Below are positions 45,477 through 52,907 of a stretch of DNA of 64,000 nucleotides, one piece after another. Source of the stretch: Streptomyces griseus subsp. griseus (lineage in GTDB: Bacteria; Actinomycetota; Actinomycetes; Streptomycetales; Streptomycetaceae); the NCBI RefSeq assembly GCF_000720255.1, contig NZ_JOJE01000004.1:62001-126000 (forward strand), read 5' to 3'. The first letter of the stretch is position 1; each line of letters begins with the position of its first letter. The translations under genes were made by a program, and so were the position numbers. The notes below the pieces were generated by a model that saw only the letters and a program-made list of their open reading frames with translations, was not told the DNA's origin and ran no database searches.

Positions 45477-46682
45477 TCACGCCCGCCCGTGCGCCTCCTG
45501 CGAGCGGCGTGACAGCGAGTCGATGACCACCGCGGCGAAGAGCACCCCTCCCGTGATCATGAACTGGACCGCGGCAGGGGTGTCCGTGATCGCCATGCCC
45601 GAGGCGATCGACTGGATGACCAGCATGCCGAGCACCGCCGACCAGGTCGTACCCCGTCCGCCGAACAGGCTCGTGCCCCCGATGACGGCCGCCGCGATGG
45701 CGTTCAGCAGCAGCACGCCCGAACCCGAACTCTGGCTCACCGAGGTGATCCGGGACGCCAGGAACAGGCCGCCGATCGCGGCCATGGTGCCCGAGATCGC
45801 GAGCACCGCCGTCTGCACCCGGGTCACGCTGAGACTGGCACGCCGGGCCGCCTCGACGCCGCCGCCGAGGGCGTAGACCTGCCGCCCGTAGTGCGTGCGG
45901 CGCAGGAGGAGGTCGAGGCCGGCCACCATCATCAGGAAGATCAGAAGGGCGAGCGGCAGCCCCTGGAAGCGGTTGAGCACGTACGCGGCGGCGAACGCGA
46001 TCACCGCGACCACCCCGGTTCGGGTCGCGATGCTGCCCAGCGAGCGGTGCGGCATGCCGACGGCCTGGCGGCGCCGCCGGTCCTGGTACGCCACGAGGAA
46101 CACCAGCCCGGCGCCGACCGCCGCCACGGCGTACGCGACGGCGTCGCTGGTGAAGTAGTAGCTGGTCAGCTCGGCGACCAGGCCGTTCTCGTCGAGGTTG
46201 ACGGTGCCGCTGGTGCCCAGGATGGACAGCATGAGGCCGTTCCAGGTGAGCAGCCCCGCCAGGGTGACGACGAACGCCGGCACCCGGGTCCTGGCGAACG
46301 AATAGCCCTGGACGGTTCCCGCCACCGTTCCCGCGAGCACCGCGACGACGAGGGCCAGCCACTCCGGCACACCGCTGTTCACGTTGAGCACGGCGAAGAC
46401 GGCCGCGGCGAGCCCGCTGATCGAACCGACCGACAGATCGAGCTCGCCGAGCAGCAGGACGAAGACGATGCCGACGGCGATCAGCCCCGTGCCCACGATG
46501 TCCACGCTGAGGTTGGACAGGTTGCGGGGTGAGAGGAAGTTCGGGTTGAGGGACTGGAAGACGATCCAGATCGCGGCGAGGACGAGGACGACGGGGAGGG
46601 AACCCAGCTCACCGGCGCTCAGCTTGCGCCGGATGACGGTGACCCAGCCCTCCACCGTCCCGGTGAAACGCTTCCCTTTCAC
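45477..46682 (-). CDS. Xylose-type sugar ABC transporter permease (XylH-like)
   Basis: 401 residues, about ten or more helices, in the XylH/RbsC family: VGTGLIAVGIVFVLLLGELD, LSVGSISGLAAAVFAV, PAFVVTLAGLLTWNGLMLSI, RQVYALGGGVEAARRASLSV and IGGTSLFGGRGTTWSAVLG. GTG 46682 has GGAGG 7 bases before it and overlaps the ATPase stop (GTGA). It forms the channel of the importer for a pentose-like sugar. Confidence 0.94.
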   Translation of the reverse strand: MKGKRFTGTVEGWVTVIRRKLSAGELGSLPVVLVLAAIWIVFQSLNPNFLSPRNLSNLSVDIVGTGLIAVGIVFVLLLGELDLSVGSISGLAAAVFAVLNVNSGVPEWLALVVAVLAGTVAGTVQGYSFARTRVPAFVVTLAGLLTWNGLMLSILGTSGTVNLDENGLVAELTSYYFTSDAVAYAVAAVGAGLVFLVAYQDRRRRQAVGMPHRSLGSIATRTGVVAVIAFAAAYVLNRFQGLPLALLIFLMMVAGLDLLLRRTHYGRQVYALGGGVEAARRASLSVTRVQTAVLAISGTMAAIGGLFLASRITSVSQSSGSGVLLLNAIAAAVIGGTSLFGGRGTTWSAVLGMLVIQSIASGMAITDTPAAVQFMITGGVLFAAVVIDSLSRRSQEAHGRA

Positions 46683-47452
46683 CAACCCGCCTCCCGGGGA
46701 ACCATGCGGCGGGGCACGTTCTCCGTGGCGCCGGTGATGGAGGAGATGATCTGTTCCTGGGACGCGGTGTTCACGTCGAAGAAGCCGTTGTTGCGACCGA
46801 GCCGCAGCACGGCCGCACGGTCCGCGAGGGCCTTGACGTCGCCCATGTTGTGGCTGATCAGCAGCACGCCCAGGCCGCGCTCGCGCAATCGGTCGACGAG
46901 GTCGAGGACCTCGCCGGTCTGCTCGATGCCCAAAGACGCGGTCGGTTCGTCCAGCAGGAGGACCCGCGGTTCCCCGAGCAGCGAACGGGCGATCGCGACC
47001 GTCTGCCGCTGACCACCGGAGAGCGAGACGACCGGAGCGCGCAGATCGGGGATACCCCTGGTCAGGCGTTTCAGCAGTTGGAGGGAGTGGCGCTCCATCT
47101 CCACCTCGTCGAGGAACCCGAACTTGCGGATCTCCCGCCCGAGGAACAGGTTCCCGACGACGTCGAGGTTCCCGCACAGCGCGAGGTCCTGGAAGACGGT
47201 GGCGATGCCGAGGTCCTGCGCGTCATGGGGACGCCTGATGTGGACCGGCCGCCCCTCCCACTCGATCACGCCCTTGTCCGCGGGGGCCACCCCGGCGATC
47301 ACCTTGACCAGGGTGGACTTGCCCGCCCCGTTGTCGCCCAGCAGCGCGACGACCTGGCCGGCGTGGATCTCCAGCTCGATGTCGGTCAGGACCTCCACGA
47401 CGCCGTAGCGCTTGCACACGCCGCGCAGGGCCAGCAAGGGGGGACTCGGCAC
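46679..47452 (-). CDS. Sugar ABC transporter ATP-binding protein, single domain (XylG/FrcA type)
   Basis: 257 residues with one ABC domain only, unlike the two-domain XylG/RbsA of enteric bacteria. Walker A is GDNGAGKST (about 39-47), the signature VSLSGGQRQTVAIARSL, Walker B RVLLLDEPTASLG and the switch His in LLISHNM. It powers the permease encoded downstream with a four-base overlap. Two copies would be needed for a full transporter. Confidence 0.96.
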   Translation of the reverse strand: MPSPPLLALRGVCKRYGVVEVLTDIELEIHAGQVVALLGDNGAGKSTLVKVIAGVAPADKGVIEWEGRPVHIRRPHDAQDLGIATVFQDLALCGNLDVVGNLFLGREIRKFGFLDEVEMERHSLQLLKRLTRGIPDLRAPVVSLSGGQRQTVAIARSLLGEPRVLLLDEPTASLGIEQTGEVLDLVDRLRERGLGVLLISHNMGDVKALADRAAVLRLGRNNGFFDVNTASQEQIISSITGATENVPRRMVPREAGW

Positions 47453-47497
47453 GGATCCATCTCCTTCCCGGGCCCCGGAGCGGCCGGGACCGCCCTG

Positions 47498-48595
47498 TCA
47501 GGTCAGCCCGGCCTCGGCGCAGGCGGCTTCGATCTCGGGGGTGCAGATCTGCCGGATCGTGTAGACGCCGTCCTTCACCACCGTGTCCTTGATGCTGTCG
47601 GCGGTCACGGACACCGGGGAGAGCATGACGGCCGGGACCACCTTCCCGGCGCTGGTCGTCACCTTGTCCTCGGCGACCCGGTCGAGCTTCTCGCCCCGCG
47701 CCGCGGCCACGGCCAGGGCGGCACCGCCGGACGCCTCCGGGGCGAAGGGCTTGTAGACGGTCATGTACTGGTCGCCGGCGACGATGCGCCGCAAGGCCCC
47801 CAGTTCGGCGTCCTGACCGGTGACCGGGGGCAGCGGGGTGACCTTGTTCGCCCTGAGGGCCGAGATGCTGCCGGCGGCGAGTCCGTCGTTGGCGGCGTAC
47901 ACCCCGTGGATGTTGCCGACACCGAGGGCGGAGATGGCCCCGGCCATGTTGGTGTTCGCGTTCTCCGTCCGCCACTGGAGGGTGTCGTAGGCCTTTCCGA
48001 TCTTCACCTTCCCCTGGAGCACGGACAGCGCGCCCTTCTTGAACGACGACGCGTTGGGGTCGGTGGGATCGCCGTTCATCATCACGATCTGCCGGTCGTC
48101 CCCGGCGTCCGGATCGTCGTCCATGGCCTTCAGCAGCGCTCCGCCCTGGAGCCTGCCGACCTCCTCGCCGTCGAACGAGACGAATCCCGCGATCGGACCC
48201 CGGGCGAGGCGGTCGTAGGCGATGACGGGGATGCCCGCCTGGTCCGCCTTGCGGACGGCAGGACCGAGCGAGCGGGCGTCCACCGCCACGAGCACGATGG
48301 CGTCGACCCCCTTGGTGACCATCGAGTCCATCTGTTCCTGCTGGAGGGCCACGTCGTTCTTGGCGTTGGCGTGCTCGACCACGCAGTCGGCGCAGCGCTG
48401 CTCGATCTCCTTCTCCAGCAGGGGCCTGTCCTGTGTCTCCCAGCGGGCCGTGGTGGCGTCCGGCAGCAGCAGACCGATCGTCGGTGGATCACCGCCGACG
48501 GCGTCGTTCCCCTTGCCCGCGCCACAGGCCGCGAGGGCGACCGCCGTCGAGAGCGCGGCCACCGCGACGGCCGCGCCCCGGATGCAGGCCATCAT
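47498..48595 (-). CDS. Sugar ABC transporter periplasmic-binding lipoprotein (xylose type)
   Basis: 365 residues with a lipoprotein signal (ALSTAVALAACGAG). The PBP1-like domain shows IGLLLPDATTARWETQDRPL, DAIVLVAVDARSLGPAV, VIAYDRLARGPIAGFVSFD, MMNGDPTDPNASSFKKGAL, VYAANDGLAAGSISAL and PVTGQDAELGALRRI, all typical of XylF-like proteins. Two Cys near RCADCVVEH and two near the C-terminus could form disulfides. GGGAGG lies 8 bases before the first of two ATGs. It is the first gene of the three-gene importer and is paralogous to the binding protein at 51713. Confidence 0.95.
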   Translation of the reverse strand: MMACIRGAAVAVAALSTAVALAACGAGKGNDAVGGDPPTIGLLLPDATTARWETQDRPLLEKEIEQRCADCVVEHANAKNDVALQQEQMDSMVTKGVDAIVLVAVDARSLGPAVRKADQAGIPVIAYDRLARGPIAGFVSFDGEEVGRLQGGALLKAMDDDPDAGDDRQIVMMNGDPTDPNASSFKKGALSVLQGKVKIGKAYDTLQWRTENANTNMAGAISALGVGNIHGVYAANDGLAAGSISALRANKVTPLPPVTGQDAELGALRRIVAGDQYMTVYKPFAPEASGGAALAVAAARGEKLDRVAEDKVTTSAGKVVPAVMLSPVSVTADSIKDTVVKDGVYTIRQICTPEIEAACAEAGLT

Positions 48596-49181
48596 GTGCG
48601 GGACCTCCCTTGTCCGCCGGCGCGGTGCGACGGCGGAGGAACGGCGCACGCGCAGCTCGCTGCCGGGGGTACGAAGGCGGCGGGCCGGCCGGGGCCGGCG
48701 ATGACGCGATGCGCCAGCGTGCCGCCGACCGAGCCGATGCGGACGCGGCGCGAGGGCGTCGCATGCGGCAGCCGGGGCCGGTGGCCGTGCCCAAGGCTGC
48801 GGGTCGCACGACTGCGGCTCGGAGGGTCGCGGCGTGTCGGCGCCCGTCCCGGCGCGGTGGGTCCGTCGCCCGACCCGCCAGGTACATTCGGCTTCCGCAT
48901 CGAGCATGGCGACTCCCGGCCTCCTCACCGTGCCACGCGTCGACCACGTCGTCAGTCTGTCACCGGGCACGGTGAACTGCGAGCGCAGCTGCTTCGGCCA
49001 CCGACCGGCTCGGCGGCAGACAATTCTGGGCATAGGACGGCAGACAATTCTGGGCATAGGCGAGAATCGTACGCGTATACATAGATCTGTCCGGTTAGCC
49101 GGTTTATGCGATTCTGGTGTGTGGGTGCCCCGATCTCATCCTGTCGGCACCTGCGGCATGGACGGGAGGTAGGTTGCGGAC
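48596..49181. other. Divergent regulatory region of 586 bases
   Basis: Lies between the minus-strand binding-protein operon and the plus-strand phosphatase/binding-protein pair. I see no protein-like frame in it. The notable content is the 24-bp tandem repeat at 49014-49060 and, from 49060 on, a stretch less GC rich than the rest (CGTACGCGTATACATAGATC and a CCGGTTAGCCGG dyad). Promoters for both directions should be here, but no clear -35/-10 pair could be picked. Confidence 0.5.
49014..49060. repeat. 24-bp tandem repeat, two copies
   Basis: Copies at 49014-49037 and 49038-49060 are identical over 23 bases, beginning CGGCAGACAATTCTGGGCAT. Each contains CAGA-CAAT-TCTG, an inverted-repeat core. 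The spacing puts two identical sites on nearly the same face of the helix. The likely role is binding of a shared regulator of the divergent sugar genes. Confidence 0.8.
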
Positions 49182-51716
49182 ATGCCTCATGACGGCCCTG
49201 CCCGGGCCGGGGTCTCGCAGCAGCGGGTGTCCGAGGCCTCGGTCGCGGACACCGGTTCAGCGCCGCCGGTGTCCGAGGCCGCCGCGAGCGACCGGGCCCT
49301 GACCTTCGCCGGAGTCGCGCTGGCGGCGCTCTATGTGTCCGAGGCCGGCGCCGAGCTCCTGCTGGTGGAAACCACCGGACCTTCCGGCGCCGAGGGGTTC
49401 GGGCTGCCGGAGAAGCTGCCGTTGTCCGGTGATTCGCCCGCGGCGCACGCCTTCCGCGCCGACCGGCCCGTCTGGCTGAACCCCGTGGCCCTCGCTTCCT
49501 ACCCCCAGGGTGGCCCGTCGCCCGCGCGCGCAGACGTCTCGTTCGGCGTGTTGCCGCTCGGCAGGGACGGCGGACGGCTGGGCTGCCTCGTGGTCGTGGG
49601 CGACTCCCCGAACGGCTTCGAGGCCGAGCAGCGCGGTTTCCTCGAGCGGTACGCCGACGCGGTCGCCGGCCTGCTGCCCGCCGCGAACGGCCGGGCCGCG
49701 GCGCCGCCGTTGCTGCGTCCGGCCCTGCGCAGCCTGCGCGCCGGCTCCTTCGTGCTGGTGCCGGACACCGGCCTGATCGAGGCGGACGAGACGCTGCTCG
49801 AACTCGTCGGCATCACGCCGGACGACTTCGACGGCAAGGCCGACACCCTGCTCGCGCACGCCCTCCCCGAGGACATGCACGCCCTGATGTCGGTGCTGGA
49901 GCCGTCCCCGCAGGCGTTCGGCAGGCGGGAACTGGAATTCCGGGTCCGCCGTCCCACCGGTGAGATGCGCTGGCTGAGCCTGAGCTGCCGGGTCGTGGCG
50001 GGCACCGACGAGCGGCCGGAGCAGGTGCTCGGCGTGGTGACGGCGACCGCCGTGCTGCGCCGCAGCGCCGACGACGTGTCCCGCATCCAGTGGCTGACCG
50101 CCGCGCTCGACGACGCCGCCACCGTCCGTGACGTCAGCCGGATCGTGGTCACCGCGCTGCGCGAGCCGCTCGGCGCCGACCGCGTGGCCCTCGCCGAACT
50201 GCAGGACGACCGGCTCATGGTGACGATGCTCGACCCGCCGCAGCCCGAGGCATGGCCGGACATCTGGCGCGCCGAATGGCGTTCGGAGTGGCCCGACGCC
50301 CCGATCAGCGGTCTGCCCACCCTCCAGATGGCGCTGCGCGACGGGCGGACCGACCTGTGGCCCGCCGGTACGGTCCTGGAATCCGGTCTGGCGGGCATCG
50401 GCAGCGGCGGCCTGGCCGTGCTGCCGCTGCCCGCCAAGGGCAGGATCGCCGGCGTGTGCCTGGTCGGCTGGGACCAGCCGCACGACTTCGTCCCCGAGGA
50501 GCGCTCCCTGCTCACCGCGACCGCGGCTCTGGTCGGGGAGGCCCTCAAGCGGGCGCACGCGCACGACGCCGAGCAGGAGCTCGCCACGATGCTCCAGCGC
50601 AGCCTGCTGCCCCGCCGCCTCCCCCAGCTGCCCGGTGGAACCGCGGTCGCCCGCTATCTGCCGGCCCGGCGGGGGCTGCAGGTGGGCGGCGACTGGTACG
50701 ACGTCATCGCGCTCTCCGAGGACCGCGTGGCCCTGGTCATCGGCGACGTCCAGGGGCACAGCGCCGGAGCCGCGACGATCATGGGCCAGATGCGTACGGC
50801 GGTCCGGGCCTACGCGGTGGAGGGGCACCCGCCTGACGTGGTCGTCTCGCACGCCAACCGCCTCCTGGTCGGCATGGAGACCGACCTGTTCGCCACCTGC
50901 TGCTACGCCGAGCTGGACCTGGAGGAGGGCAACACCCTGTTCGTCCGGGCCGGCCACCTCGCCCCGCTGCTGCGCCACCCCGACGGCGTCACCGAGGAGG
51001 TCGAGGTCGAGGGCGGACCCCCGCTCGGCATCCTCGCGGAGGCGGAGTTCCCCATGACCGCCGTCGCCCTGGCCCCCGGCACGGTGCTCGCCCTGGTCAC
51101 CGACGGCCTGGTCGAGGCCGCCGACCTGCCCCTCGACGAGGGCATGGAACGCGTGCGCGCCGCGCTCGCCGTGGTCGACCCGGCGGACCCGGGGCGGATG
51201 GCCGACCAACTGCTCGGCGAGATCGGCCGCCGTGAGGACGACGTGGCCCTGCTGGTACTGCGCTACGACGGCATGGAGAGCCGCCCCATCCGGGCCGGCT
51301 GGGCGGTGTGGCGGCTGCCCGACGCCGTCATGCACGCCCGCCGTTTCACCGCGCGCACCCTGCGCCGCTGGAGGGTCGAGGAGGTGTCCGACACGGTGCT
51401 GCTGGTGGTGTCCGAGCTGGTCACCAACGCCCTGGTGCACACGCAGGGGCCGGTCCGCGTCGATCTGATGCTGCGCGGCGACCGGGTGCGGGTCTGTGTG
51501 AGCGACTCCTCGCCGCGGGCGCCCGCCAAGCCGGTGATCGTGGACTGGGAGTCCACCGGCGGCCGGGGCCTGTTGCTGGTCGAGGCGATGGCGGAGTCCT
51601 TCGGCACGGTGCCGGTGGCCGGCGGCAAGCAGGTGTGGAGCGAGATCGCCGTACCGCGCGACGAGCCGGATCCCGCGCAGGCGACGCCGCGCAAGGAAGG
51701 CTGGGAGCTGTCATGA
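49182..51716 (+). CDS. GAF/PAS-SpoIIE phosphatase-HATPase fusion, coupled to a sugar-binding protein
   Basis: 844 residues. An N-terminal GAF-like domain (about 30-165), a PAS-like domain (about 180-300, LIEADETLLELVGITPDDFD) and a second GAF (about 310-465) precede the PP2C domain, with LQVGGDWYDVIAL near residue 502, IGDVQGHSAGAATIMGQMR, RAGHLAPLL, LVTDGLVEAAD and RREDDVALLVLR. It ends in an RsbW-like kinase domain, SELVTNALVHTQ (near 743) and GGRGLLLVEAMAES. The GHS in place of GHG is unusual. Its stop overlaps the start of a sugar-binding lipoprotein gene (ATGA), tying this cytoplasmic signalling protein to a sugar ligand by operon structure. Confidence 0.93.
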   Translation: MPHDGPARAGVSQQRVSEASVADTGSAPPVSEAAASDRALTFAGVALAALYVSEAGAELLLVETTGPSGAEGFGLPEKLPLSGDSPAAHAFRADRPVWLNPVALASYPQGGPSPARADVSFGVLPLGRDGGRLGCLVVVGDSPNGFEAEQRGFLERYADAVAGLLPAANGRAAAPPLLRPALRSLRAGSFVLVPDTGLIEADETLLELVGITPDDFDGKADTLLAHALPEDMHALMSVLEPSPQAFGRRELEFRVRRPTGEMRWLSLSCRVVAGTDERPEQVLGVVTATAVLRRSADDVSRIQWLTAALDDAATVRDVSRIVVTALREPLGADRVALAELQDDRLMVTMLDPPQPEAWPDIWRAEWRSEWPDAPISGLPTLQMALRDGRTDLWPAGTVLESGLAGIGSGGLAVLPLPAKGRIAGVCLVGWDQPHDFVPEERSLLTATAALVGEALKRAHAHDAEQELATMLQRSLLPRRLPQLPGGTAVARYLPARRGLQVGGDWYDVIALSEDRVALVIGDVQGHSAGAATIMGQMRTAVRAYAVEGHPPDVVVSHANRLLVGMETDLFATCCYAELDLEEGNTLFVRAGHLAPLLRHPDGVTEEVEVEGGPPLGILAEAEFPMTAVALAPGTVLALVTDGLVEAADLPLDEGMERVRAALAVVDPADPGRMADQLLGEIGRREDDVALLVLRYDGMESRPIRAGWAVWRLPDAVMHARRFTARTLRRWRVEEVSDTVLLVVSELVTNALVHTQGPVRVDLMLRGDRVRVCVSDSSPRAPAKPVIVDWESTGGRGLLLVEAMAESFGTVPVAGGKQVWSEIAVPRDEPDPAQATPRKEGWELS

Positions 51717-52798
51717 GGGCCCGGGTGTGGCAGGGGCTCGCGGTGTTCGCCGCCGGACTGCTGACGCTGACGTCGACCGCCTGCGGCGGAGGCGACGGCG
51801 CGGGAGGCTCCGACGACTTCACCGTCGGCCTGCTGCTCCCCAACCGGACGACCCCGCGGTGGGAGAAGTCGGACCGGCCGCTGATCGAAAAGCGGGTCAA
51901 GGAGCTCTGCCCCGGCTGCACCGTGGACTACGCCAACGCCGACGACGACGCGGCGCGGCAGCGACAGCAGATGGTCACCATGATCACCAAAGGGGCCCGG
52001 GTCCTGATCCTCGACGTCGCCGACACCAGGGCGCTGCGCTCCTCGATCCAGGAGGCCCGCAAGGAGGGCGTGCCCGTCGTCGCCTACGACCGGCTCGCCG
52101 AGGGCCCGATCTCGGGCTACGTCACCTTCGACGGCGCCCAGGTCGGCCGGCTCCAGGGCGAGGCGCTGCTGAAGGCCGTGGCGAAGCGGGGGACCGGCAA
52201 GGACGTCGTCATGATGAACGGCGATCCGACCAGCGCCAACGCGGCCTGGTTCCGCAGGGGCTCGCTCTCCGTCCTCAAGGACAGGGTGATCATCAGCAGG
52301 TCGTACGACACCCAGGACTGGAGCACGGAGAACGCCCACACCAACATGGCCGCGGCCATCGCCGCCCTGGGCCCGAACCGGATCGACGGCGTCCTCGCGG
52401 CCAACGACGACATGGCCGCGGGTGTCATCTCCGCTCTCAAGAGCGCCCGGGTCAGCAACCTGCCTCCCGTCACCGGCCAGGACGCCGATCTCGACGCCGT
52501 GCGGCGCATCGTCAAGGGCGAGCAGTACATGACGGTCTACAAGCCGTTCGACGAGGAAGCGAACGCGGCCGCGGAGATGGCGGTGGCGCTGGGGCGCGGC
52601 GAGGACCTCAGCGGCATCGCCACCACGACGTTCGACAGCCCCACCACACCGCGCATCCCCGCGGTGCTGCTCACCCCGCAGTCGGTGACCGTGGACAACA
52701 TCGAACAGACCCTCGTCGCGGACGGTGTGTATACCGTTGGCCAGATCTGCGTCCCGAACCTGCGGGCCGCCTGCGAGAAGGCCGGACTGATCCGGTAA
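51713..52798 (+). CDS. Orphan sugar-binding lipoprotein (xylose type) coupled to the phosphatase gene
   Basis: 361 residues. The N-terminus RARVWQGLAVFAAGLLTLTS leads to a lipobox-like TACGGG near residue 24. The PBP1 domain follows the same plan as the 47498-48595 protein: VGLLLPNRTTPRWEKSDRPL, RVLILDVADTRALRS, VVAYDRLAEGPISGYVTFD, MMNGDPTSANAAWFRRGSL, VLAANDDMAAGVISAL and PVTGQDADLDAVRRIV. The two are clear paralogues. No permease or ATPase follows it. The ATG overlaps the phosphatase TGA. It may present sugar to the divergent importer or act as an outside sensor for the phosphatase pathway. Confidence 0.93.
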   Translation: MRARVWQGLAVFAAGLLTLTSTACGGGDGAGGSDDFTVGLLLPNRTTPRWEKSDRPLIEKRVKELCPGCTVDYANADDDAARQRQQMVTMITKGARVLILDVADTRALRSSIQEARKEGVPVVAYDRLAEGPISGYVTFDGAQVGRLQGEALLKAVAKRGTGKDVVMMNGDPTSANAAWFRRGSLSVLKDRVIISRSYDTQDWSTENAHTNMAAAIAALGPNRIDGVLAANDDMAAGVISALKSARVSNLPPVTGQDADLDAVRRIVKGEQYMTVYKPFDEEANAAAEMAVALGRGEDLSGIATTTFDSPTTPRIPAVLLTPQSVTVDNIEQTLVADGVYTVGQICVPNLRAACEKAGLIR

Positions 52799-52907
52799 GT
52801 GACGGGCTCCACAGAGAAGTTACCGCGAAGTATTGACGCGGCATGCGGCAGCGGTGATCCTCGTTCCACATCTTGTGCCGCTCATGACAATTCAAGGGAC
52901 GTGGGTA

